Below, one piece after another: positions 1 to 9,145 of a DNA stretch of 64,000 nt. The DNA is taken from contig OX457043.1 of assembly GCA_949752735.1 (NCBI GenBank), positions 38,752,105 to 38,816,104 of the forward strand. Direction: 5' to 3'. The notes beneath the pieces are model-generated. The model was not told the origin of the DNA, did no database searches, and worked only from the letters and a program-made list of their open reading frames with translations. Position numbers and translations under genes: made by a program. Source of the DNA: Lumbricus terrestris (lineage: Eukaryota; Annelida; Clitellata; Crassiclitellata; Lumbricidae). How positions within the stretch are numbered: position 1 is the stretch's first letter; each line of letters opens with the position of its first letter.

Positions 1-430
1 TGGTTGAACGAGCAGCAAAGCAGCCGCTCGGAAAAATCGAACAAGTTATGATTGATGACGTCATCGGAAAAGACAAATGAAAACTGATGACATAATATCT
101 ATCGCCATGGCAACGCTCAACGCAAACAGAATTTCATCTAGAAACGCGTCGATTTGAAGATATCTTTTGAAATATTTAATCTAAAACTTAAAATAATTGA
201 GTTTTCTATTTATTTGATTCCTAAGTTTTGCTGAAATGAAATGCCTGAAGGTCTTAAGTAAGACTTTCGAGAATTTGATCGATGTAAGAAGGTGTTCTTA
301 TCGAAATATTCGAAGGAAACGAGGCGACGAAACGAATGAGAAAGCGACATTAGGCCTATATATGTGGCGAAGAGCTGATTGCTGGTCAGTACAATTTATT
401 GTAACTGTTTTATTTCGATGATAATATAAT
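1..430 (+). other. Paralogous unit 1: promoter/first-exon-like segment
   Basis: This is the first of three diverged copies of a ~400-bp segment (others at 13560-13965 and 59162-59560). Shared blocks in order are a GAACGA(G/C) lead-in, a TGACGTCA site, a second CRE-like site, an X-box-like site, an AAATATTCGAAGG block and a conserved GATTGCTGGTCAGT end. The GT at 385-386 sits in a good splice-donor context (CTG|GTCAGT) at the same place in all copies. A 61-codon ORF (236-421) is not conserved in the other copies, so the segment looks like a promoter plus 5' non-coding exon. The left edge is cut by the window. Assignment as a gene start is inference; homology of the three copies is seen directly. 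Confidence 0.55.
56..114 (+). promoter_or_regulatory. CRE / CRE-like / X-box module, unit 1
   Basis: A perfect TGACGTCA palindrome lies at 56-63, TGACATAA at 88-95, and ATCGCCATGGCAAC at 101-114. The last fits the RFX-type X-box pattern GTHNYYATRRNAAC apart from its first base. The same three sites in the same order and spacing (CRE to X-box 44-45 bp) occur in the other two units. CREB/ATF and RFX binding is known for such motifs; binding here is inferred. Confidence 0.5.
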
Positions 431-849
431 TATACCTGATGACATATCACTTACGTCCCAAAGAATAAATCTCTAAATGTTTTTAAGATGAGCAATTCTA
501 AGCAAAGTGAGCATTAGACAAGCTGACAAAGAGCGGTTATAATAATTATTATTATTATCTTCGTTTAATTGGCAACAAGACTAATAGACTCACCGCTATG
601 ATCGCTATCAGGTAAATGTAATATATAAGACTGTATACATAAGACTGTTTTAGCCTGTTTATAGTTGTTTCAAGCAGTACAGAGCGCGATAGGCATACAC
701 TTTATTAATTTAGGCCTGTTAAACCTTCTGGAAACTCGAGCACTGCAGATCAACGTTTGACTGCAGTCGTTTCTGTGCTCTCAAAACTAGAGCTGATGAT
801 CAACTTACTATAGGGTTTATAATCAGACTACAGTACATTAGGTCTAAGC
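431..849. other. No gene seen; intron-like sequence
   Basis: AT-rich sequence downstream of the unit 1 donor-like site. Around 650-700 there is a short piece related to the microsatellite-bearing repeats at 15395 and 20290 (block GTTGTTTCA..CAGTACAGAGC). A block CTGACAAAGAG near 520-535 is shared with unit 3 (near 59685). No ORF of interest. Confidence 0.4.
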
Positions 850-1190
850 CAGTGGTTCCCAACCTTTTTTGACTGTCGGGCCACTTTTTCTAAGTTGGAG
901 GATTCGAGGGCCACTTTTTCTTAGTTGAAGGATATTTGGGGGCCAAAAGGTTAAAATTTAGTCAACTAAAGGCGTATAAAATTGTTATAATTGAATCAAA
1001 ATAGAATGCTTGATGCGATTTATTAACGTCCAAATAAAATAATTTGTAATAGAAAAGAATTATGTATTCTATCATGTCCAACTTGTCACTTTTTACATAT
1101 ATTTTTCTGAATTCATTGAGATGCTGCGGGCCATTTTTGTAGGCCAGGCGGGCCACTTTTGGCCCGCGGGCCACGGGTTGGGAACCGCTG
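850..1190. mobile_element. hAT-like MITE (Charlie-type ends)
   Basis: The termini are inverted: CAGTGGTTCCCAACC at the left and GGTTGGGAACCGCTG at the right. The element is flanked by an exact 8-bp duplication GTCTAAGC (842-849 and 1191-1198). CAGTGGTTCYCAACC ends with 8-bp target-site duplications are typical of hAT elements. At 341 bp it has no transposase. Subterminal GGGCCACTTTTTCTAAGTT repeats lie just inside the left end. Confidence 0.9.
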
Positions 1191-1358
1191 GTCTAAGCTT
1201 ATGCATGACTATTAGGCCTATTCATGTAGGCAATGATTTTTAATTCATTAATTTTCAGGGCTGAACGATGAAGAGAAGATACGTCGCTGAAGTTGACAGT
1301 GCATGAGAATCAGGTATATAATGCCATATGCACATTATGCAGTCCAGTCAGTAGGCCG

Positions 1359-1369
1359 ATATATATATA

Positions 1370-1405
<36 letters not shown>
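1359..1405. repeat. (TA)n microsatellite
   Basis: Nearly pure TA dinucleotide run with one AATT interruption. Confidence 0.9.
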
Positions 1406-1408
<3 letters not shown>

Positions 1409-1497
1409 CATTTTCTAAACTTAGACTATGAAGATAGAATCTTTGTCCTACACAGCTTTAAACTCAATTGACGAAAGGTTCAGAGAGGCAGAAGAAC

Positions 1498-2419
1498 CAG
1501 TGTTTAATCTAGTCCCCCTCCTCTGGGGGGGGAAAATTGAGGTGTCTGGGGGGAGACAATTAAGCGTCCAAAGGACGTCACGCTCGTGATGCGCGTAACA
1601 CCTAGACTGGGAGGGGAGGGGTATGGCGAGGGGATGTGCCCCTCCCCATCAGAAACCTTTTGAATTTCCTCATTGCAATGGCAGCATTTTAAGGGGTCAT
1701 CTTTACAAAACAGGTGTACTTTTTCAGTGACCCATTAGAAAAGTTTTGAATTTCCACATTGCAATGGCAGCATTTTAAGGGGTCATCTTAACAAAATAGC
1801 TGTACTTTTCAGTGACCCATTAGAAACTTTTTGAATTTCCACATTGCAATGGCAGCATTTGAAGGTGTCGTCTTAACAAAATAGCTGTACTTTTTCAGTG
1901 ACACATTAGAAACTTTTTGCAATAGCAGCATTTTAAGGTGTCGTCTTAACAAAATGGCTGTACTTTTTCAGTGGCCCATTAGAAATTTTTTGAATTTCCA
2001 CATTGCAATAGCAGCATTTCAAGGTGTCGTCTTAACAAAGTGGCTGTACTTTTTCAGTGGCGCATTAGAAACTTTTTGAATTTCCACATTGCAATCGCAG
2101 CATTTTAAGGAGTCATCTGAACAAAATAGGTGTACTTTTTCAGTGACCCATTAGAAACTTTTTGAATTTCCACATTGCAATGGCTGCATTTTAAGGTGTC
2201 ATCTTAACATGATAGTATCATATATTATAGCAGAAAATAATGTCATTATAATAATTTATTAATAAATAATATCACGGTGTATTATAACACTTCATGTAAA
2301 ACAATGAAGAAAACAGTAACTAAAAACCAATATCATTTCGTCAAATTTTTCTGGTGGAAAAATGTCAATCCTGGGGGGGGAACTTTCCCCCTCCCCAGAG
2401 ACGTCTAGATTAAACACTG
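1498..2419. mobile_element. TIR element with 9-bp duplication (MULE-like?) carrying 86-bp repeats
   Basis: The ends are inverted: CAGTGTTTAATCTAG at the left and CTAGATTAAACACTG at the right, each followed inward by a C-rich or G-rich tract. Flanks CAGAAGAAC (1489-1497) and CAGAGGAAC (2420-2428) look like a 9-bp target-site duplication with one mismatch, which would suit a Mutator-like element; hAT cannot be excluded. The interior is mostly a tandem array. No transposase was seen. A truncated relative (same end) lies at 12239-12272. Confidence 0.7.
1660..2210. repeat. ~86-bp tandem repeat inside the 1498-2419 element
   Basis: The block CATTTTAAGG recurs at 1685, 1771, 1856, 1929, 2015, 2101 and 2187, a period of 85-86 bp with one shortened 73-bp unit. 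Units contain CTTTTTCAGTGACCCATTAGA and GAATTTCCACATTGCAAT. Confidence 0.9.
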
Positions 2420-2543
2420 CAGAGGAACGTTTAAGATGAAGAAGAAGATAAACAGAAGGAATTAGTTCAGATTTTGAAGAAAAGACAGGAATTTCTTTGC
2501 TGGCTTCGATCTATCCAAAGTTGGCTCATAATAGCCTAATAGC

Positions 2544-2583
<40 letters not shown>

Positions 2584-2753
2584 GCTATTAGGATATTTGG
2601 ATACTTTGGATATTTGCCTCATACATTCTGATCTCACCTAAATAATACTGACTGTACATAGGCTAGTGTATAGCTAAGCCTACAGTGTAGGTTCCTATAG
2701 GCTAGTGCCGTTATAATAGCACACCATACTGCAGTGATCGCTTCGAATGACAT
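2420..2753. other. No gene seen; contains TA-cored palindrome
   Basis: AT-rich spacer between two transposons. The only structure is the perfect palindrome at 2535-2592, listed separately. Confidence 0.5.
2535..2592. repeat. Perfect palindrome with (AT)n core
   Basis: CCTAATAGCACA at the left and TGTGCTATTAGG at the right enclose an uninterrupted AT run. The whole 58 bp is self-complementary and could extrude as a cruciform. It may be a tiny foldback insertion. Confidence 0.85.
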
Positions 2754-3322
2754 CAGTGGCGGCGCTACGCCAGGGCATGGCAGGGCAAATGCCCTGGTGA
2801 AAAAGCCTTTGCCCTGGCTGTTGCCCTGGTCGTTGCCCTGCCAGAAATTTTACCCTGGGAGAATTTGTTCGGGCATATTGCTTCTTACTGTTCACGTCCG
2901 TCCACTCTCTGGTAAAATCATGAAGAGAAAAAAACCTGGCAGAGCAATTTTCTGGCAGGGCAAAAGTTCTGGAAGAGCAAAATTTTGTCAAGGTAAAGAC
3001 CGTACAATTTTGACAGGGCAAAAGTTCTGACAGGGAAAAATTCTGGCAGGGCAAAATTCGGGTGGGACAAAAATTCTGATGGGGCAAAAGTTCTTGCAGG
3101 GAAAAATTCTGTTGCTGTTTATCCACATCGCCGTATACAACATACAACTAAGAGCGTAGGCCCAGCTGTCGTTTTATTGTTTTTCACATGAAGCGTAAGC
3201 ATTTGCATAGACAATAGACCTATATACCTGACTCCGTTACTTTATTTGCTGAATGCTTAGCTTTCGAAATGCTACTGGAAAGAGGATTTGCAATGCTTCA
3301 CTTAGTTACAGAGATTGGTCTA

Positions 3323-4516
3323 CAGGTTGAGCCATAAAATGACAGTAAAGTTTTTTGCCCATAATCTTGGCCAGAGGTAATAATTTTAAATGAAATTTTA
3401 CAGGCTTAAAGACAATTCATATTTACACATGATGGCCAGATTAATTAAAATATTCAGACAGAACAAAAGTTATATCACTTTTAGTGAGACCACTCACTGT
3501 TATATGATGATTCAAAAATATGACGCAGCAAAAGTTTCAAAAAGCAAATTTATTAAGTAACATCTCAAATAATTGTTGTCAAATAAACTTGTTATTGACA
3601 GAAAATTGTTATTATTATTTAAAAAAGAAACAGGTACCAGCATATATAGCTACATGTAGCTGTGGCATCATTTAGCAAGATGACTGTTAAGTTGGTAAAT
3701 AAAGAATTTTTCTGATTAGTAATTTTGTTGTTAAAATAATAAAATCAATTTATATCAAATAAAAATTCCCAAGGTCGCGCAAATTTGTATTCATACACTT
3801 CATGAGCTAGGCCTTGGAGATAAAGCTATAGTCGGCGCTTAAACTGATAAACAGCTATTGCAGAGAAATGGAACTAAATTGAACTTGAGAGTCAAGAAAT
3901 GTGCCGTTTATGAAAAGAAATCGGTTCAACGTCAATATTACTGTACTGGTTTCATTGAGAAGAACCAATGGTTCCAAATATAGGCCTACGGATTTGAACC
4001 CGATGATTATCAACTATCAACTGTGGAGAGCTATTGCTCGAGAAATACCACAATCTGCAGCCAATGCAAGAACCATAAGAGAATGAAAATTGATGGTCGC
4101 ATTGGAGTTGATTGGGAAGATTTATCTCTGGAGCACATCACCAAGTCCATCAAAAAATGTGTAAAAGACTCTAAAAAGTGTGGGTATTGGTGGTGGACAC
4201 ATTGAACACAAGATGTGATGTACTATCACGTTAATTTGATAACAATAATTAATATTATTATTTGAGATGACTCTTATAAAAAAAATCGCTTTTTGCCACT
4301 TTTTGTTGCATTCTGTTTTTGAATCGTCAAAAAGTCAACTGTCTCACTGAAAATTATATAAGCTTAACTCTTGTTCTGTTTGAAATATTGCAGTGAATTG
4401 TGGCCACTTTGCGTAAATATGAATTGTCTTTAAGCCATACAATTTTTTTTAATTTTTTACTTCTGGCCAAGATATTGGCAAAACACTTTAGGGGGATCTT
4501 TTTTATGCCCACCCTG
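3323..4516 (+). mobile_element. Tc1/mariner-like element with long inverted repeats
   Basis: The ends CAGGTTGAGCCATAAAA (left) and the reverse complement of CAGGGTGGGCATAAAA (right) are flanked by TA on each side (3321-3322, 4517-4518). Inverted similarity continues for about 180 bp inward, with shared blocks ATCTTGGCCAGA and GGCTTAAAGACAATTCATAT. The TA target site and the transposase tail inside support the Tc1/mariner superfamily. It was inserted into the older hAT-like element. Confidence 0.8.
3880..4218 (+). pseudogene. Mariner-type transposase C-terminal relic
   Basis: Broken frames carry the hallmarks of a mariner-family C-terminus. TDLNPMI..NYQLW (about 3991-4026) resembles the DLNPMDY.LW block at the third catalytic Asp. 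WEDLSLEHITKSIKKC follows near 4110-4160, and after a frame change GGGHIEHKM and a stop at 4216-4218. At least two frameshifts and a stop (TAG in AAATATAGG near 3980) separate the blocks, and the N-terminal and most catalytic parts are absent. It is a dead transposase remnant lying between the long inverted repeats. Family assignment rests on these motifs only. Confidence 0.65.
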
Positions 4517-5012
4517 TATGAGGTTTCTAAGATTTGCTTTTCAGATGTCAAAGTGTTCGGTTTTATGACTTCGCCCATTTGATCCTCTGACCAGAGAACC
4601 CTAATAGTGTAGGGTGGGTGATTTATGGCATGTACGGTAGCGTGAAATTATAGGCCTATGTAGATGTAAGCCCGTAGGCTACTACCGAGCACTCTGCCCT
4701 GGTTATCTGCATGATTGCCCTGGCTGTGCCCTGGCTACAAAAAAGTGTCTGGCGCCGCCCCTGAATGACATATGCCTATAATAATATAATATAATCGTAA
4801 TGAAAATTCAAAATCCATAGGATGGTCCAAGGCCCACGAGGGCTATACTCTCTGTATCAGAAATCAAAACATTGAGCCACCGAGCGGTTAATTATAATTA
4901 AATATAATTTTATAGGCCTAAACCTATATAAATTAAACACTAGCTGAAGCCTGCATGTCTTTCGAAGGCTTCTGTGTGCGGTCTTACACAAGCTATAGTC
5001 CTTTAACAATAG

Positions 5013-5607
5013 CAGCAGCAGCGCTAGGGGGCTAAGCCCCCCAAAAGCCATCCATTTTTTATGTAAAAATGAAAATATTTGCATGATTAGCCCCCCCTAA
5101 AAACTGAAACGTAAACGTATGCACTAAAAAAGGTCATGACTAAAAAAAGAAGCTCGTCAGAAATTTTGACGGTCGAAATGGAACATTTTCTTGAGATTTT
5201 GGCCAATGACTAAAAAAAGGTCGTCAGAAATTTTGGCGACTGAAAACGGACAATTTTCTCCCAGTAGATTCAGCCAGTGGTGGCCGCCAGGATTTCAGTT
5301 TCGGGGGGGCTGAAGCCTCGCAGCGAAAATTTAACATTTTCATCCGTCAAAATTTCTGACGGCCTTTTTTTTTAGTATCGACCGAAATCTCATGAAAATT
5401 TTCCATTTTCGCCGCCAAAATTTCTGACGACCTTTCTTTTTTTTTTTAGTCGACCGAAAATCGTGGATTTTTCAATGTAAAAAATTCGGATGGCCCTTTT
5501 TTAGGGGGCTGAGCCTTTTGTATGGGGGGGGGGGCTTAGCCCCCAGCCCCCTAGCGCCGCCACTGGATTCAGCCCCCCAAAAAACTGAAATCCTGGCGCC
5601 GCCACTG
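5013..5607. mobile_element. hAT-like MITE, outer element of a self-nested pair
   Basis: The left end CAGCAGCAGCGCTAGGGGG and right end CTGGCGCCGCCACTG are bounded by the exact 8-bp duplication AACAATAG (5005-5012, 5608-5615). The interior has modules GACTAAAAAA and GTCAGAAATTTTG shared with other MITEs of the window. A second copy of the same family is inserted within it. Confidence 0.85.
5275..5565. mobile_element. hAT-like MITE nested in a relative
   Basis: The ends CAGTGGTGGCCGCCAGG and TAGCGCCGCCACTG are bounded by an exact 8-bp duplication GATTCAGC (5267-5274, 5566-5573). The target is the 3' part of the related element at 5013-5607, so this is a later insertion. Confidence 0.9.
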
Positions 5608-5715
5608 AACAATAGCCTCGCATCTTCCATTCTTTGGATTCACTGACTGCAGGCCTAATTGTAGGCCTAGGCCCATAAATTAATAGCACTATATGGAAGT
5701 CAACATTTAATAAAG

Positions 5716-5778
5716 TCAGCATTCGCCTAAGTCGAGGGAGGGAGGGGGAGGGAGGGAGGGAGAGGGAGAAGGGAGAGA
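5716..5778. repeat. (GGGA)n purine tract
   Basis: Imperfect GGGAGGGA-type low-complexity purine run. Confidence 0.8.
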
Positions 5779-5796
5779 TGAACGGACAGCCGGTGA

Positions 5797-6231
5797 CACG
5801 AAACGGAGTATCCCCCCTGAAAGCTATCCGGGGGGATGAATTAATCTATCCCTCCGGATGGAATTAACCGGTCTAGACTATCCGGGGAGATGAACCAGTC
5901 TATCCCCTTTTTTGAAAAATGCGCATAATAAAAAAATTATGCTGTAATCAAAATTTAAAGTGACTCTAATTGTTTTAAGTGTCCTAAGCAATGCTCAGAT
6001 AAAGGCAACTCGAATTTATTTAGTGACTCTGAGTGTTTTAAAGTGTTTTAAATGCTCTAAAAACAGGGCAAAACAAATTATCTAGTAGGAATAAACATAT
6101 CTGTTAGTGTCATTGTTCAAAACAAAGCAGATGAAAATTAATTTGCAGAAGAAATTACACGCGGAAGCGGTTTTTTCGACTTTTTTTAATTTGAGGGGAT
6201 ACAATTAATACGGGGGATACTCTATTTCGTG
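5797..6231. mobile_element. MITE with CACGAAAYRGAGTATCCCCC ends
   Basis: The left end CACGAAACGGAGTATCCCCC is mirrored at the right by GGGGGATACTCTATTTCGTG. Flanking CCGG-containing sequence on both sides extends the inversion, so the target-site duplication cannot be fixed by eye. Internally there is a short GGGGATGAA..TCTATCC repeat (5832-5910). No coding content. Confidence 0.7.
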
Positions 6232-6282
6232 ACACCGGCGGTTAGGACGGATAGACGGGGAGGGGTAAAATATAGACTGCAG

Positions 6283-6440
6283 AGGCATGTCGACGGATTA
6301 ACTGGCTCGCTTGGCCACATAAGGTCGATGGTCGCGCGTCTGTACGCTACTCTGTGAAAGAGAGCGTGCGGGCCGCGGTTCGATTCCCGAAGGTGGCTAT
6401 TTAAGAGATTCAATGTAATGTAATGTAATGTAATGTAATG
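6283..6440 (+). mobile_element. tRNA-derived SINE with (TGTAA)n tail
   Basis: An A-box-like TGGCTCGCTTGG near 6302 and a perfect B box GGTTCGATTCC at 6377-6387 give an internal RNA polymerase III promoter. It is followed by a pentanucleotide (AATGT)n tail at 6412-6440. The extra nucleotides between the boxes and the tail argue against a working tRNA gene. Confidence 0.65.
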
Positions 6441-6556
6441 TAAATCTTCGAGAATTTCTCAGCGCCCACAAAAGCCACGTCAGGGAGACCAGCTTATTCA
6501 CCGGCGCTATATCAAATCAAGTCCGCAATAGCCAGAGCTGTCGTTTTCGTAATTCA
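6441..6556 (-). mobile_element. LINE 3'-end fragment
   Basis: Nearly identical to 12298-12400, which is the 3' untranslated end of the LINE relic at 12273-13130. Shared blocks include CTTCGAGAATTTCTCAGCGCC and CAATAGCCAGAGCTG. It is read on the minus strand. Confidence 0.6.
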
Positions 6557-6692
6557 AATCTCGGGCTAGCACGGTCCGTCCACGGGGACCTAAATGGCGT
6601 AGCGATACTAATCATCTTCGATATGGCAGTGTCGTTAAACATGTAAGAACTGTCGACGGATTGAGGGAAGCAGAGGACGAGAGAACTGACGT

Positions 6693-7569
6693 CAGTGGCG
6701 TAGCAATAGGGCGTGCAACCTGTGCAGTGCACGAGGGCCCCCGGCTGTCAGAGGCCCCCCGGTGTCAGAGTCAATTTTTTACTTTAAGGATAGGCCTATT
6801 CTTATTTAGGTGTCGCTGCTAAGCGACAAGCACGAGAATAACGGGTAAAGAAGACCGCCAAAATGCAAAAAATTTCCGCATTTCTGCGGAGAGCGAGCTT
6901 GCACCGATGACTACGTCAGACATGGGGCAGAATCGAATTCCGATTTGATCAGTGCAGAGATGGTGGTTGGCATGGATAATTGGATATTGACACTGAACCG
7001 AGTAGGCCTGAACATCGTTGCTTTGAACTTCAGAGGCTACGGTAGCAGTTACATCACCAATGGATTCAGGCTTGACTCCTCAAAAGTGGTGGATATTTTT
7101 GCACAAGAGAAGGCGCGCAAAACGAGCATTTTAGCATATCGTATTTAGACACCGGGTCCCGTAGTAGGTTAGCCGTAGACTTGATTGAGTCATTTATCAC
7201 ACTTGCCAAATTCGTTACATTTTCCGCTCTTTTAATCGACAAACCCAACAGCTTAAAGAATTTAAGTCGGGCCTATGGGTGATTGATGATTAATACTTCA
7301 GGAGAAGAAGCAATTTTTGTGATTACTTTTGTATGGTATTCTAGTTAAATTTTTCTCTGCTGATATGAAGAATATGATAAATTTGTTAAAATAATAAAAA
7401 TGTGGCTAGTTTATTTTCTTTTAACTTTGGTGTTAAAAATGCAAATTTCGTAAAGGAACCAGGCGTTTTGCACAGCTTTGTTGTTTGAAATGGAATGGCG
7501 TTTCAAGCATTTAAGGGCCCACCACCTAAGCGCTGCACAGGGGCCCCCCAAGACCTTGCTACGCCACTG
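6693..7569. mobile_element. hAT-like element, 877 bp
   Basis: The ends CAGTGGCGTAGCAATAGGG and CCTTGCTACGCCACTG are flanked by exact 8-bp duplications ACTGACGT (6685-6692, 7570-7577). Subterminal blocks of GGCCCCC are present at both ends. A 67-codon ORF (6945-7148) has no recognisable similarity; it could be captured sequence or chance. Confidence 0.9.
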
Positions 7570-7774
7570 ACTGACGTCAATCAACTTACCACGTGACGAC
7601 GCATCTTTTGACATATCCTCAAACTGTTCTGAATCGTCTTCAGACGGGCAATCATATAAATCTATACAAATAAAGAGAAGATTCTGTGTGTTTGACCGAG
7701 CTTTTCACTACTGTGAGGGTTTGGGGCCTCGGTATATGGGACACCCAGTGGAGGGGTTCGCGAATCTCTGCCAC

Positions 7775-8062
7775 CATGGGGGCCAGGGTGGGCGGGTGGT
7801 GGGGGGAGGGAATTTTTTTCCCCCAAAACCCAAATTTCACGGGTGGCGTACCGGTGGTAGTCGGAGTTAGTGATGGCCTGTTGTGGGGTGGGGTGGGTGG
7901 GGGAAGGGGGTGGGGGAAAATTTCCCGAAGACCCAAATTTAACGGGTGGCGTACCGGTGGAGAGGTCGGAGTGTGGCGGGGTGCTGTCGGTTGAGTGGGT
8001 TTGGGGAGTGGGGGTGGGAGGGAAAACTTTCCTGAAAAACCAATATTTTTACCGAAAATGTT
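7775..8062. repeat. G-rich ~100-bp tandem repeat
   Basis: About three degenerate copies share CCCAAATTT..CGGGTGGCG and TACCGGTGG, separated by GGGTGGGGGAAGGGGGTGGG-type tracts. The plus strand is very G-rich and could form G-quadruplexes. Overlapping ORFs (for example 7686-7994) are by-products of the repeat. Confidence 0.7.
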
Positions 8063-8186
8063 CCAAGTTACCGACTGTTGAAATCTGATGACTTTTTAGT
8101 CATTCACCAAACAAAAGAAAATTAAAGCCTATTAATTTTTCACTGCGCAACCCCTTCATTCCATTGTGGTCCTTCATGATAGTATT

Positions 8187-8290
8187 TGCAACAACAACAA
8201 CAACAACAACAATAACAACAATAACAACAACAATACTAATGAAAATACAAATAGTAATAATAAAAATAGTAATAATAATTATAATAATCA
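8187..8290. repeat. (ACA)n / (AAT)n microsatellites
   Basis: (ACA)n at about 8187-8232 is followed by imperfect AATAGT/AAT repeats to about 8290. Confidence 0.9.
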
Positions 8291-8357
8291 TTCCTAGGTC
8301 CCTGGGGAACGAAGTAGGCTACCTGAGGGCCAAAAATTCTAAATAAAATAAACGATA

Positions 8358-8591
8358 TGTACGCATTTTGTGTGTTTGAACCAGATTAAAAGAAGCAAGA
8401 AGTTGTTACGACCATTAATGCAAGACACAGAAAAGCGGAAGCAAGATCAACTCGCCCAAACAGATCACCACAGCCAAACTGCAGCAGTGGGCTATTCCGA
8501 GTGCAAAATGTCAATCGTTCGCATAAGTGTACTTCTGTCTTCTGGCATGCTTGAGGACTTGAGTCTACAGGTATTTGGTTTTGAATGTTTC
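8358..8591 (+). other. Exon-like cassette, unit 1
   Basis: A diverged homologue of 20948-21175 and 63605-63825. Conserved parts are AGCAAGAAGTTG(T/C)TACGAC, a run ending TCTTCTGGCAT, and AG|GTATTTGGTTT at 8571. The translated left end reads SKKLLR in all three and the right end reads SSG(M/I)..DL...VFG, but the middle differs by indels. The AG|GTATTT junction looks like a splice donor. The role is unknown; a coding exon, a non-coding exon or a dispersed repeat are all possible. A MITE (8592-9145) interrupts the homology just downstream, and it resumes weakly at 9153. Confidence 0.45.
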
Positions 8592-9145
8592 CACGACAAC
8601 TGGTCTACCGACAACTGGTCTACAGACGAATAGTATTGATGAAATAGAAGCTGGATTTATGAAAATGGTTTCTTAGCTTAAATGGAAGCTGGATCGATGA
8701 TTTTATTCATGTATTTCGACATGCATCCAGCTTCTACTTCAGATCTAAAAATATCTTCATCCAGCCTCTATTTCACACCCGTTATTTTCGTCAATCCAGC
8801 TTCTATTTCAGATATAAAACAACACCCTTATCCAGCTTCCATTACTTAAGCGTTTTTCATCAATCCAGCTTCTATTTCAGATCGAGAAATACTTTCATCC
8901 AGCTTTTATTTCTCATGCGTTATTTTCGTCAATCTAGCTTCTATTTCACCTGTAAAAGAGCCATCATCCAGATTTCACTTCTCTTACGTTTTTTCATCAA
9001 TCCAACCTCCATTTCACCTGTAAAAACTTTCATCCAGCTTCCATTTCTCAAGCGCTGGATCAGTTGTCTGTAGACCAGTTGTCGTAGACGAATTGTCCGG
9101 AGACCACTTGTCGTTAGACAAGTTGTCAGTAGACGAGTTGTCGTG
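8592..9145. mobile_element. Inverted-repeat element with short tandem termini
   Basis: The left end CACGACAACTGGTCTAC is mirrored by the right end AGTTGTCGTG. On the right the motif GACAAbTnGTCTAC is tandemly repeated several times with varied linkers. The interior (8637-9050) is an imperfect array of CATCCAGCTTCTATTTC-like units spaced about 40-50 bp. No coding content. Superfamily unknown. Confidence 0.65.

Larger units (their letters stand above)
2754..4763. mobile_element. 2.0-kb hAT-like element hosting a nested mariner
   Basis: The left end CAGTGGCGGCGCTA and right end TGGCGCCGCCCCTG are inverted and flanked by the exact 8-bp duplication AATGACAT (2746-2753, 4764-4771). Subterminal regions at both ends are packed with TGCCCTGG and GGCAGGGCAAAAGTTCT-like short repeats (2776-3110 and 4690-4745). 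Overlapping ORFs at 2695-3147 are by-products of these repeats. The middle holds a separate Tc1/mariner-like insertion (3323-4516). No hAT transposase was recognised, so the element is non-autonomous. Confidence 0.85.

Noticed and set aside
236..421. 61-codon ORF in unit 1 as a conserved protein
   Set aside because: The frame is not maintained in the two paralogous segments.
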